In this document: positions 26,901 through 37,300 of the stretch, piece by piece
How positions within the stretch are numbered: the first letter of the stretch is position 1
How the letters are laid out: every line of letters begins with the position of its first letter
Source of the DNA: Glandiceps talaboti
Taxonomy: Eukaryota; Hemichordata; Enteropneusta; Spengelidae
Length of the DNA: 64,000 nucleotides
Direction of reading: 5' to 3'
Assembly (NCBI RefSeq): GCF_964340395.1
Contig: NC_135550.1
Location: 3,323,001-3,387,000 of the forward strand
Notes under the pieces: generated by a model
Told to the model about the DNA's origin: nothing
Seen by the model: the letters and a program-made list of their open reading frames with translations, nothing else
The model's database searches: none
Translations under genes and position numbers: made by a program

Positions 26901-29900
26901 TTGAGAGTGTATTAACGTTCTCAATAACTGTCTGGTATGGCAACTCCACTATGGAGGACCGACGCCTGCTAAACCGTGTTGTGCGCACAGCGGAGCGATT
27001 AATTGGTGTAAACCTTCCCCACTTGGATGAAATTTATAGGTCAGTGCTGCGAAAGAAAACACAATCTATTCTATCAGACAGTTCTCACCCAGCCAATGAT
27101 CACTTTTCACATTTACCATCAGGGAAGCGTTTCCGATCATTGATCACAAGATCAGAACGCCACAGGAAAAGTTTTTATCCTTCAGCAGTCCGTCAGTTGA
27201 ATGGAAATGACCCATTAGCCAAATGTTCATAATTGTAGTCTTTCTTTTTATTTTATCGTTTTAGTGTCTATCCTTTGTGTGTGCTCTTGTGTTTTTATCA
27301 GTGTTTTAAATATAAACTTTTTAACGTGTGAGCCAAAAGAATTCTGATGTATTTTAAATTGATATATTTTTATACATTAGTGAAATAAACTATGTTATGT
27401 TTTATTAAAGGTTAGTATATCGTACCCAGTTTCAGCCAGAAAGAGTGACTTCCTTAGCTGTCTTGTTGATTCATAATGAAAACATTAAATATTTACACAT
27501 TTTCTATTACTTTGTTTTTTGCCTTACAGTTATCTGGATTACTGCGATATTGAAATATTACAGTCAGATGCCTTTAATGGAATCAATGTGCATATTCACA
27601 GACTGTAAGTAGTGTTGCTAGGAAACTGCATCTTTCAGTATCCAAGGGAAACAGTCAAATTTATCAGAATACATAGCTGCACCATGTAAAATCTGTGCAA
27701 AATATTACGTATGTGTCCACTGATTCCAATTTTTCATATGTTGAAATTATACTTCATTTATGAATGTTTGTGGATTGGTCAGTTAAAGTGTCAATCAATT
27801 AGTATGGATGCTAATTTAATGTTTGTGGATTGGTCAGTTAAAGTGTCAATCAATTAGTATGAATGCTAATTTAATGTTTGTGGATTGGTCAGTTAAAGTG
27901 TCAATCAATTAGTATGGATGCTAATTTAATGTTTGTGGATTGGTCAGTTAAAGTGTCAATCAATTAGTATGAATGCTAATTTGTAAAGTGTATGTGATAA
28001 ACAATCCATTGTGATTCAAAATAGAATGATGATTGGTTAATGTGTGATAGACATTTATCAATTTGATTTGATAAAGGACTAACAGTCACCAGTAGTTGCT
28101 TTTGTGTTGTTTAATGTCCGACTTTTTTTTTCTACTTGTAGGTCTTTGATTGGTAACAATATTGCTGTCATACAACACTTTGCTTTCAGATCATTGGAGG
28201 TGGTTGAAATGTAAGTATTGATTAGATCAATAACCACAAAAACATGTCCGTCCCAGACATGTGCAATTGCTGCTATAGCTTCTCTGATGTTCATGACAGT
28301 GATCACTTAATTAGTACTTTAGCTAACAGTTTGGTATTTAAAACCTATAGTTTCATGTAACCACAGATACTGCCATGTCAGGTTGTGATTATGATTGCAA
28401 CATTCAGAAAATCACTCAGAAAATTGACCAATCCTGTCTACCTATGCAAAGTCATATCCTTTGGGTTCAACACTGCTGACATTGCCTGACACAGTGGTTG
28501 GACTTAGAATCCAGTCGTAATTTGCATCCTCATACTGGCTAAGACTTCATAACATATTGGATTGTATTCCAAACCATGAGTTGATGGCAATTATTGTCAT
28601 GACTTAGACTGTGAGAGATACATTGTGTTGTCTAGCTCTAATCAGTTTGGGTGACTGACTACTGGAAATCTGCAAACTTCTGCTTATATTGTGGTGTCAA
28701 AAATGCAAAAATAAGTAGTGACTAAAATGCAACTTCTTGTACATGGACATCATATTCCAATTTGGTGTTTAGTGAAAAATAGTCTTTTAAGAAACAACTG
28801 AAACTGTCAAATTGCAAAATATCTATGTTTGTAAAGGTTCAAAGATCAGGAAAAAAGAAAGAAAGTAGTTATTAAGAAAGTAGTTATTAATGTCTTTTCT
28901 CCCCAATCTTTAATAACAGCAACCTGTCTATGAATCCGTTGACATCTCTGAAAATTGATGCCTTTGTTGGAACAGATGGTCTTCAAACATTGTAAGTACA
29001 ATGACAACAATGACAACAAGAATGACAACAGAATTACTTTATTATCCTTCAGATTTCATCACACTGTTGAAATCACAGACTTAAGTTGTTTGTTGTCAAG
29101 ATTCTTGCACAGAGTATCATATCTTTAATTATTTATTTATCTTGTTCAAACTTTCACATTGCAACAAGTTGACTGAATTATCATCAATGGCACCCACCAT
29201 AGCAAACTCTATTTTATTTTTGGAAAATATATAGTTCATAGTTCCAAGAATCAATATGATAGTACAATATAGTTACTTTGGAACGGTAAATTGGAAATGA
29301 ATGTGACGTTTTGATCTGTCTACTACGGACCTTCATCATGCAATAATTGCAAATTGATGGTAAATTGATGGTAGTTGGTGTCCTTGTTCTCTGTTTGTGA
29401 TGGGTCTCCTCTGTCTGATGTACATGGCTTCTTTAACTTTGCATTTTAACCATGTAGTCCTGTCCTCTGGCTAGAACCACGGTGTTATCCCAGGACACAG
29501 TGTTTTCTGTCATGTTACAGTGGTCCCCAACTTCGGTGGTCTAATCCATTTTTGTGTGCTCTTTGAAGCGATCCAATAGAGGGTAGGCAAGTGGATAATG
29601 ATTTTTAGCACAACTGAACTGAAGGTTCAGAGATGTTTCAAGAAGTGTTATTCTGCAGATTTTCTTCCAAATATTTTGACACAATTGGCCCTAGCAACCA
29701 TGACCACACCCTTAGCAATGGCAGTATATTTTGGTCAAATAACATCATCTGGTAGGCAAGTGAGTAAACATTCAAAAAATGTATGCAAATATCCCTGGCA
29801 ACCATGACCACGCCCATAGCAACAGCCAAACGGTGGTGTATTTCACAAAGATAACAACAGGGATTAATAGACAAGTGAATAAACATTCATAAAATTTAAT

Positions 29901-32900
29901 GTAAATGTGCCTAGCAACAGGACCCCACCCATGGCAACAGCCAAATGATCACGTATATTGCAAAGATAACAACAGAAATTAGTAGACAAATGAATAAATA
30001 TTTTTAAAATGTATGTAAATGTGCCTAGCAACAACCCATGGCAACAGCCAAATGATGGCATATATTGCAAAGAATAAAGTAGGAATTAAAAGGCAAGTGA
30101 ATTAAGATTCAAAAAATGTATGCAAATATGCCTTGCAACAAGACCATGCCCATAACAACATTCAATTGATGGTGTGTATTGCAAAGATAACTGGGATTAA
30201 TAGGCAAGTGAATAAAGATGCAAATATGCCTAGCAACAAGACCATGCCTATAGTAACAGCCGAATGGCTATATATAATGAAAAGATAACAACAGAGATTA
30301 ATAGGCAAGTGACTAAAGATTCTAAACTGTGGGCAAATATGCCCAGCAACAAAGATAACAACAGGGAGTAATAGGCAATCGAATAAACATTCATAAAATG
30401 TATGCCTTGCATCAAGACCACGCCCATAGCAACAGCCAATTGATGGTGTGTATTGCAAAGATAACAGGGATTAATAGACAAGTAGATAAGCATTCCAAAA
30501 ATGGAGATATATACCTAGCAACAAGACCTCACCCATAACAACAGCCAAATGATGGTATATATTGCAAAGATAAAGTAAGGATGGTTAGACAAGGGGATAA
30601 ACATCCAGAAAGTGAATACACACATGCCTAGTAACAAGATCATGCCCATAGCAACACTGTAATGGTGAATGATGTATATTGAATAAATCACAACATGAAT
30701 AGTTCGACAGGTATATAAACTTTCAAAAAATTGACATAATCAACCCAGCCATGAAGATACTACCCATTCCACTGTTGAATTATGGCGTATATAAACATTA
30801 TTTTAAAAAAATAACACATATGCTATACAGTTGTGCTACAGTGCCAATGGCACCATTTTTGTGTGTTTTTGTAAATTAGAGAAACAATCTATAAATATAT
30901 TTTGTGATCTTTTTTTCCTACAGAAAGTTGTCACGTTCAAAGATGACTTTTCTACCAACCCGTGGACTAAGTGGCATTAAAGAGTTACATATAGACGATA
31001 CATATAGTTTTCAGACATTTCCACCTGTCTTGGACTTCAAAAGCATCAGAACAGCCAGACTGACCTACTTCACACACTGTTGTGCATTCTCATTTCAAAC
31101 TGAAGAGAAATATCACAATGATGAAAATTTTGGCATTTCTGAACACCGAAGGAATAGTACATGTCCAACGACTACTCCACCACCAACTACGACACCATCA
31201 TCTATGAATCTTCAAAATACCCAGATTACACAAGGATTGCGTAAGACACGTGATTGTCGTGGCACAAGGAAACGTCGCAGTGCTAGTGAAGAAACAGAAT
31301 GGGTTGATGTAAAGACTCAACCTCCATTTGACCCAGTAAATGATAACGATCCACACATACCGGTATGTGACTTGGAACCAGGTGGACACAAACCAAATGA
31401 ACCCACTCAGCCTTCACCGTATCAGGGTCAGTTTGTCGATGATACATTGGACCCCAATGCAACATATACTTTACTACCAGATGGGTGTGGACCAATCACT
31501 CCCAAAGATTATTCTGAAGTTGACTGCCAACCTAAACCAAACCCTTTTAATCCATGTGGGGATGTCTTGAGCTATATTTTCTTAAAAATCCTAATCTGGT
31601 TTGTATCTCTGACAGCTCTATTAGGGAACTTTGTTGTTCTTGTTGTCTTGCTATCATACATTTCAAAGATGACAGTGACCAAATTCTTGATGTGCAACCT
31701 GGCATTTGCAGACTTTCTTCAAGGTATCTATCTGTTGATCACTGGAATAGTGGATATCTTCACTGCTGGCCAGTACTACAACTATGCCATCCCCTGGCAA
31801 TGGGGTGCTGGATGCAAGGCTATTGGCTTTATCTCTATCTTTGCAACATTAATAGGAGTATTTACTTTGACAGCAATCACCATGGAACGATGGTATGCAA
31901 TCATTCATGCAATGCATCTCAACAAACGTCTACATATGAAGATGGCAGCCAAGATAATGGTTGGTGGTTGGGCATTTGCCTTATTTATGGCTATGTTACC
32001 AATATTTGGTATCAGTGACTATAGTATGACCAGTATGTGTCTACCCATGGATGTGACCAGACCCGTTGACTTTGCCTACATCTTGACTCTCTGTTCAGTG
32101 ATAACACTAGCTTTCCTGTTAGTGGTTGGTTGCTATGTTAAGATGTACCTGACAGTGCGTAGTCCTGAGAGTTGTTCCCTGGCCCACAAGAAGGATGCAA
32201 CAGTTGCCAAACGTATGGGTATCTTGGTGTTCACCGATTTTGCATGTGTAGTTCCAATTATGTTCTTTGCCTTCACAGCAGCACTGGGTAAACCATTGAT
32301 CGGAGTAGAAGAAGCCAAGATCCTGTTAGTCATCTTCTATCCCATTAATTCATGTACCAATCCATTCTTGTATGCTCTGTGCACAAAGGCATTCCGACGT
32401 GATCTCTTCATGATGCTCACCAAACATGGTTTCTGTGAGAAGCAAGCCATGAAGTACAAAGGAACATACTCCAGTGGTGGCCGTTCTATGTCCCACTCAG
32501 TCAACCATCCCCCAATGACTACCAGTACCAGTCACCGTCCTTCAACTGGATCAGTGCTTACACAGTGCATGGTTGATTGGCATTACACCGGCAACGAATG
32601 GCACAATTCTCGCTCTTCACTTAATAGCAATACAACTCCACAAACCACACCCAAGAGTTTACCACGCCATTTCAATTTGGTTCAGACACCAGAAGAAGAG
32701 GAGGACTCAGTGTTATTACGAAATGGAATGTTGCCTACAGCCATTGGCAGTATTGGTTCGAATGGATCTGCTGGATCAAAAGAATCACTGAGCAAAAAAC
32801 TGAGCACTGTTCCTGAACAACATGATTCCACTAACATTGCTGAATATCCTACAGAGACCACTCAGTTAAATCCAAGTGAAGAAATATGGAGAAGAAGAGA

Positions 32901-33234
32901 AGAGATAGAAAATAGTATTGCACCAATTGCTGAGGAGGAAAAGCTTCCATTTCATAATGATTACGAAAATATTGAAACTATTGAGGCTATTGTAGCAGAA
33001 AGTGCACACTCTAGTGATACAAATAGTGACCACAGTGAAATGCCAACAGCGTACAGAATTGGACTGTCTCTAGACAAATGTGAACAGTCTCGCAAAGACA
33101 GCAGAACAGATAGTGGTATTCACTCAACAATAACCACACCTGATGTGTTAGAAAATAGTGACAAACAATTTGTTCAAAATGCCAATCCCCAGAATAATTT
33201 ACTTGAAGTAATCTCAGATGAAACTAGAGTTTGA
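14837..33234 (+). CDS. TSHR-like: Type A LGR / glycoprotein hormone receptor (whole gene, 5' exon missing)
   Basis: This is a leucine-rich-repeat G-protein-coupled receptor of the TSHR/FSHR/LHCGR class. In the family the LRR ectodomain binds a cystine-knot heterodimer (in invertebrates usually GPA2/GPB5 thyrostimulin) and signals at the plasma membrane, mainly through Gs and cAMP. Eight exons are seen: 14837-14908, 19432-19506, 19879-19953, 23892-23966, 27530-27604, 28142-28210, 28920-28991 and 30924-33234. Every LRR exon is 69-75 nt, is flanked by AG and GTAAGT-type sites, and splits a codon in phase 2. The joined reading frame is open for about 940 codons. The exons match human TSHR exons 2 to 8 one for one, and the last matches exons 9 plus 10 without the intron between them. 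The signal-peptide and N-terminal cysteine exon was not found upstream. It may lie in 1-14.8 kb unseen, or outside the window. Confidence 0.93.
14950..15275 (+). repeat. Family C repeat in receptor intron
   Basis: Shares 'gaccatgacctttgaccttgac', 'aaggtcaaatagcaaatagg' and the end-phrase 'gtcttcaatgagggcttgt' with 800-1,480. Confidence 0.65.
15276..16520. other. Receptor intron, no feature seen
   Basis: Contains a poly-C run at 15524-15536. Nothing else was recognised. Confidence 0.4.
16521..19394. repeat. 60-bp satellite in receptor intron (about 49 units)
   Basis: Unit of 60 bp containing GTGGTATTAGCCATATTAAT and ACTAGTTCTATCAGGGCTAT. Several units are 45 bp, lacking 15 bases around 'aagttaaactgtgtg'. 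Because 60 and 45 are both multiples of three, and the unit has no stop in several frames, ORFs of up to 734 codons appear on both strands. They are not genes. Confidence 0.97.
19432..19506 (+). CDS. TSHR-like: Receptor LRR exon (equivalent of TSHR exon 3)
   Basis: The 75-nt exon begins after ttattatag and ends before gtaagt. The translation contains NLKEIEPGALDGLPRLKY, an LRR in the glycoprotein-hormone-receptor pattern. The 60-bp satellite ends only about 37 bases before this exon, so the branch point and pyrimidine tract sit in the short unique gap or in the last satellite unit. Confidence 0.9.
19879..19953 (+). CDS. TSHR-like: Receptor LRR exon (equivalent of TSHR exon 4)
   Basis: The 75-nt exon lies between tttgatttcag and gtaagt and encodes ELLQLPNLYHIGPGVLVDF followed by PALKD. 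It has the LRR pattern L-x-N-L-x-x-I-x-P-x-x-L, and the phase-2 joins are kept. The preceding intron is only 372 nt. Confidence 0.9.
20040..20226 (+). pseudogene. LINE 3' tail fragment
   Basis: Resembles 9,630-9,796. The frame ends in LSSDDKLPFAKFLLDTSRKI and a stop, then 'accatgctttccacagcatgttgtt', then AATAAA. It lies in a receptor intron. Confidence 0.65.
20227..21776. other. Receptor intron, little recognised
   Basis: Degenerate 'tttgtaataaa' phrases recur at about 20,960-21,140, and CAAT/CTAC runs lie at 21,280-21,350. No exon is recognisable. Confidence 0.4.
21777..21836. repeat. (ATTC)n microsatellite
   Basis: About 13 copies of the tetramer, followed by a poly-C run. Confidence 0.95.
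21850..22810 (+). repeat. Family C repeat, long copy
   Basis: Begins near TTAGCCCCCCC and ends near 'gtcttctatgaagtcttgttt'. It holds about three degenerate internal units with 'tttttactgaatggcagcca', 'aacttataaac' and 'ttgacctt'. Confidence 0.65.
22811..23614. other. Receptor intron, no feature seen
   Basis: AT-rich sequence with no recognised element. Confidence 0.4.
23615..23770 (+). repeat. Family C left-end fragment
   Basis: TTAGCCCCAAAGCTGAAGGG followed by 'ccaatttcaaacagacctgacacaaatgtcaga', matching the start of the 21,850 copy. Confidence 0.55.
23892..23966 (+). CDS. TSHR-like: Receptor LRR exon (equivalent of TSHR exon 5)
   Basis: The 75-nt exon encodes VVHYCGLKTIPDFSNFSTSE and then IIID. 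The C-G-L-K-x-x-P-D pattern is the hallmark of exon 5 in the family (human TSHR has an N-T-G-L-K-x-F-P-D type segment). The ACAGT-based satellite begins about 30 nt after the donor. Confidence 0.92.
23996..25040. repeat. ACAGT-based compound satellite
   Basis: Runs of ACAGT (GTACT on the other strand) alternate with a longer block CAGTCAGTACTAGAGTAGAC followed by 'aggaaaagt'. The array begins about 30 nt after a receptor exon donor. Confidence 0.95.
25138..26515. mobile_element. CpG-rich element with 21-bp inverted ends
   Basis: Left end CATGAGGCAACAATTCTGGT(G) at 25138-25158 is perfectly inverted at 26495-26515. A nested inverted pair, GGGGTAGGACAC (25558-25569) and GTGTCCTACCCC (26076-26087), lies inside. 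The middle (about 25,340-26,190) is distinctly richer in CpG than the rest of the intron. Short family A end fragments (agcacaa) lie near 25,200 and 26,312. No transposase is recognised. Confidence 0.55.
26690..27415 (+). pseudogene. LINE reverse transcriptase C-terminus (5'-truncated)
   Basis: The frame 26711-27232 carries VDTFKFLGMRITGNLTW, FFLRRLAGFGLS, VESVLTFSITVWYG and HLPSGKRFRSLITRS. These are the thumb-region and C-terminal motifs of CR1/L2/Rex-like non-LTR retrotransposons. Just upstream SKTKEIIVDF lies in another frame, so the copy is frameshifted as well as truncated. It lies in a receptor intron, in the gene's orientation. Confidence 0.85.
27530..27604 (+). CDS. TSHR-like: Receptor LRR exon (equivalent of TSHR exon 6)
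   Basis: The 75-nt exon lies between tgccttacag and gtaagt and encodes YLDYCDIEILQSDAFNGINV followed by HIHR. The D-A-F-N-G-I segment aligns with the N-A-F-x-G-L segment of vertebrate receptors. Confidence 0.9.
27762..27981 (+). repeat. 55-bp tandem repeat (4 copies)
   Basis: Four near-identical copies of a unit containing AATGTTTGTGGATTGGTCAG and 'gtgtcaatcaattagtat', in a receptor intron. Confidence 0.95.
28142..28210 (+). CDS. TSHR-like: Receptor LRR exon (equivalent of TSHR exon 7)
   Basis: The 69-nt exon encodes SLIGNNIAVIQHFAFRSLEV and then VE. It is the shortest exon of the set, as exon 7 is in vertebrates. The acceptor is cttgtag and the donor gtaagt. Confidence 0.88.
28211..28919. 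other. Receptor intron, no feature seen
   Basis: No repeat or element was recognised. Confidence 0.45.
28920..28991 (+). CDS. TSHR-like: Receptor LRR exon (equivalent of TSHR exon 8)
   Basis: The 72-nt exon lies between taataacag and gtaagt and encodes NLSMNPLTSLKIDAFVGTDG followed by LQT, aligning with the D-K-D-A-F-x-G segment of vertebrate exon 8. Confidence 0.9.
29602..30862 (+). mobile_element. Family A element in the last receptor intron
   Basis: AGCACAACTG (29607-29616) and CAGTTGTGCT (30828-30837) are inverted ends. About nine internal ~100-bp units with GCCCATAGCAACAGCC lie between them. It ends only about 60 nt before the final receptor exon. Confidence 0.82.
30924..33234 (+). CDS. 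TSHR-like: Receptor last exon: final LRR, hinge, seven helices and long tail
   Basis: After the tttttcctacag acceptor come the last LRR and the HCCAF hinge box (CCAF at 31078-31089), then a Thr/Pro-rich stretch and a basic RKRR motif at 31267-31278. The FNPC box before helix 1 is at 31546-31557. The membrane domain has LMCNLAFADF in helix 2, ERW in place of DRY after helix 3 (31885-31893), the conserved disulphide cysteines (WGAGCK and MCLPMD), FTDF in helix 6 and NPFLY at the end of helix 7 (32359-32373). All are type A LGR hallmarks. Extracellular loop 2 keeps the LPMD motif of vertebrate receptors. The cytoplasmic tail is about 285 residues, Ser/Thr/Glu-rich, and much longer than the roughly 80 residues of human TSHR. 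The stop codon is TGA at 33232-33234. No intron separates the exon 9 and exon 10 equivalents. Confidence 0.97.
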
Positions 33235-33720
33235 AAACTGTCTCAAATCCTGAGAAGGACAGACAGCTGAAAGTTGCCAAATAACCCAAGAATGCTGCTG
33301 ACTCTGAATGTTGACAACTAGAGTTGACTTTGTGCTATTCTTTTGTTTTTTCAGTTTCAGAGTATGCATGATAGAGGTTGTCAATCCAAAGAGAAGACTA
33401 GATAGTTGTGTGTTAAACTAACTCATTATCCACTTATGGAAATGGTCATTTAACTTTTGAAGGATATATATACTGCAGTAATGCAATATATAGCACAGTT
33501 GGTCCTACTTTGTGGAAATCAGTGTCTGTATAGTGAAAGCAGTATAAAGCTAGATGATGTTATCATTGGATAGACTAAATGACAAAGGATAGGACCAAGT
33601 CTTAGTCTGTGCTGATTATTTGGATGTGCAAAGTGTATTGTGAATAATATACCGGGGTAGTGTAAATAAAGATATACATTCATACACTTGTACATGCACA
33701 TACCCTCACATGAATAAAGG
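33235..33720 (+). terminator. Receptor 3' UTR with candidate poly(A) signals
   Basis: The stretch after the stop has no coding content. AATAAA hexamers occur at 33665-33670 and 33713-33718, just before a (CA)n run. Either could serve as the poly(A) signal, and transcript evidence is needed to choose. Confidence 0.45.
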
Positions 33721-33723
33721 GTA

Positions 33724-33724
33724 C

Positions 33725-33784
<60 letters not shown>
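33724..33784. repeat. (CA)n microsatellite
   Basis: About 30 CA dinucleotides just after the candidate poly(A) signals. Confidence 0.97.
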
Positions 33785-33786
<2 letters not shown>

Positions 33787-33999
33787 GATAGACATTTGGG
33801 GATACAAAAGCATTGAATCTGACAAAGAATACTCACTCTTTGTATTTTTCCTTAAATATTCAATCAAACTTCATTTGCCTATTTAACCATTTTTACCTTC
33901 CGTGTTTGTGTCATCCTTTTCTCAAAAACGTCTCATTCAATTCAAACAAAATTTGGTGCACAAATTCTTGAGGGTAATGGCTAGAACTGATTATGTTTT

Positions 34000-34520
34000 T
34001 GATAATCATGAATATTAATGAGCCATTTACATAATCAATAGTTTTCAGTAATTAGGCTATATCTTGAGAATGCACTGACACTTTAAATTCAATATAATGT
34101 ATATAAATTGATGACAACCATGTGCATGTACAATGTGTCATATAAAGTTTGATAATAAAGCATGTATTTTTAATGAGACATTTGCATAATCAATGCATGT
34201 TACAAAGATAAAAACAGAGATGGGTTGGTAAGTAAATGAATATTTTTAAAATGTTTGCAAATATGCCTAGCAACAAAACCACGCTCATACCAACTACAGT
34301 TGTACTACTGTGCCATTGGCAGTTAAGAATGCACGCTTCAAATTCAATATAATTTGTTACAGACATTGTTAGAGACAAAGTCCATGTGCCATATAAAGTT
34401 TGACAAGTAATCCATGCTTTGTGTAGCTTTTAGTTTTAATGATTTTCAGTAATACGACTACATCTTAAAAGTACACTCTTCAAATTCAGTTAAGATTGGT
34501 ACATATTCCAGATATAACTA
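34000..34520 (-). repeat. Family D repeat interrupted by a family A fragment
   Basis: Minus-strand relatives of the 147-bp units flank a short family A piece (about 34,195-34,322) ending ACAGTTGTACTACTGTGCCA. Confidence 0.55.
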
Positions 34521-34879
34521 ATTGTATATATTCTGCAGTATTCCAACAATTATTGTGTGTAGAAACAAAAATCTAAAGACTTTGCTCTTATGGAAGGCAT
34601 CCAGTTTAAATCTGGCCAAATTAGTCAACCAAGTATAATTCAGTTTTGTCATCTGACTATATTGTGTAGCCAGATTGTCACTATGTTATAAGTATTGACC
34701 AATAGTAACAGTAATAAATTTGATATGTAGAGGAATGTCAAAGTGGACAGTAGATTCTAAGGTACTACACCATGTCCAGGCACCCTCATGCATCACCACC
34801 CAACCCCTTTCACAAAGATCAAGACTAGAGGATGAAATGATAGGATACACTATATAGTCTAAGTGAACAGTTGCCTACT

Positions 34880-35120
34880 GTCTACTTTACATATATGTAC
34901 ACTATAAGTATACTCAAGGTGGTCAGTAACTTCTGTGTATACTTTAGGTATACTTAAGGTGGTGGTCAGTAACTTCTGTTTATGTTACACACATGTATAC
35001 TTTAAGTATACTTAAGATGGTCAGTAACTTCTGTGTATGTTACATATTACTTTAAATATACTTAAAGTGGACAGTGGTTACTGTGTATTAAAGTTACATA
35101 TATGTACACTTTTGTACTTA
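34880..35120. repeat. Degenerate ~65-bp tandem repeat
   Basis: About four imperfect copies sharing 'tatacttaaggtggtcagtaacttctgt'-like phrases. Confidence 0.6.
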
Positions 35121-35447
35121 AAGATACTTGTGATTTCATGATATGATAGTTATGTACAAAGTTTATAAGAGGTAGCGATTATAACTAATGCTGCCAATAT
35201 TTGTAGATATCTTGTGTTCTAAACTTTACAAGCATCAGAAATTTACCAAATATGGAATTTTTCCCCAAAAATTTACTCACCAACAAAATCAAATACATGT
35301 ATCTATATTTTATCTGATTGTATGACAGTAATTTTCAGGTTTATAGTTATTATACTGTATGAATTACTTAACTTCAAGAAAGTTGATTTTATGCCGTGAA
35401 AAGTTATTATGTATTGTTTTTTTTATTGCAATAACTGCAGGAGTCAT

Positions 35448-36425
35448 CATCATTCCATGTGATAACCACACAGCACCTCATTATATGTGATAACAATACA
35501 CCCCTTTATCATTCAATGCAATAACAATATAGCCAGCACATCAAGCCATGTGATAACCACACAGCACCTCATCATTCAATGTGATAACAATACACCCCTT
35601 TATCATTCCATGCAATAACAATATAGCCAGCACATCATTCCATGTGATAACCACACAGCACCTCATTATATGTGATGACATTACACCCCTTTATCATTCA
35701 ATGCAATAACAATATAGCCAGCACATCAAGCCATGTGATAACCACACATCACCTCATCATTCAATGTGATAACAATACGCCCCTTTATCATTCCATGCAA
35801 TAACATTACAGCCAGCACATCAAGCCATGTGATAACCACACAGCACCTCATTATATGTTATAACAATACACCCCTTTATCATTCAATGCAATAACAATAT
35901 AGCCAGCACATCATTCCATGTGATAACCACACAGCACCTCATCATTCAATGTGATAACAATACGACCCTTTATCATTCCATGCAATAACATTACAGCCAG
36001 CACATCAAGCCATGTGATAACCACACAGCACCTCATCATTCAATATGATAACAATATGACCCTTTATCATTCCATGCAATAACATTACAGCCAGCACATC
36101 ATTCCATGTCATAACCACACAGCACCTCATTATTCAATATGATAACAATACGGCTCTTTATCATTCCATGCAATAACAATACAGCCAGCACATCATTCCA
36201 TGTCATAACCACACAGCACCTCATTATTCAATATGATAACAATACAGCCCTTTATCATTCCATGCAATAGCAATACAGCCAGCACATCATTCCATGTCAT
36301 AACCACACAGCACCTCATTATTCAATATGATAACAATACAGCTCTTTATCATTCCATGCAATAGCAATACAGCCAGCACATCATTCCATGTGATAAAACT
36401 ACAGCACCTCATTATTTCATATGAT
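35448..36425. repeat. ~91-bp satellite
   Basis: About ten units with CATTCCATGTGATAACCACA, 'cagcacctcatta', 'cctttatcattc' and 'aatatagccagcacatca'. The internal subrepeat of 'catnnnatgtgataac' suggests an older ~30-bp ancestor. Confidence 0.92.
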
Positions 36426-36703
36426 AACCATAATACAATTCATGATTTCATGTGAACATTCGTCACTCCATGTAATAATACAGCAACTCATCATTCCATG
36501 CAATAATGGCTACTCATCACCCCATATGATAATGATACTTGTTTTCAGTGCTTTTCCCCAAACCGAGTCAAGGCAAGTGAATCAAGATCAGTGAGCCTGA
36601 TCACAAGATTTTATGATGAGATAACACACAAACATTACTTGCACCATGTGGGCTCTGTATTTAGTTAATGATATAAACAGTAACAGTATGCATACTACTA
36701 CAC

Positions 36704-37300
36704 AAGGTATAATCTGTTGAAGTTCATCCAAAATCCATGGTCAGCAGCCAGTGAAAGTTGGTAGAATCTTAAATTCATGGTCAGCAGGCAGTGAAAGTTG
36801 GTAGAATCTTAAATCCATGGTCAGCAGCCAGTGAAAGTTGGTAGAATCTTAAATCCATGGTCAGCAGCCAGTGAAAGTTGGTAGAATCTTAAATCTATGG
36901 TCAGCAGCCAGTGAAAGTTGGTAGAATCTTAAATCTATGGTCAGCAGCCAGTGAAAGTTGGTAGAATCTTAAATCTATGGTCAGCAGTCAGTGAAAGTTG
37001 GTAGAATCTTAAATCTATATGGTCAGCAGCCAGTGAAAGTTGGTAGAATCTTAAATCCATGGTCAGCAGTCAGTGAAAGTTGGTAGAATCTTAAATCCAT
37101 GGTCAGCAGCCAGTGAAAGTTGGTAGAATCATAAAGTTTAACATATACTATATTCCCATATTACATGTGTACCTAAGAATGCAGCCAATATACTGAAACA
37201 GTTATCCTGTATATTTTCTTTTATTTAAACTTTAAGATTCTACCAACTTTCACTGGCTGCTGACCATGGATTTTGTTTGAACTTCAACAGATTATACCTT
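36704..37300. mobile_element. Palindromic element with one arm amplified
   Basis: Left arm 36704-36770 and right arm 37234-37300 are 67-bp inverted repeats (outer end AAGGTATAATCTGTTGAAG). Within the left arm a 40-bp piece (ATCCATGGTCAGCAGCCAGT, 'gaaagttggtagaatctta') has expanded to about ten tandem copies (36,731-37,130). The right arm keeps one. Confidence 0.85.

Noticed and set aside
31198-32791. Other-frame ORFs over the last receptor exon
   Set aside because: Shadows of the receptor coding frame.
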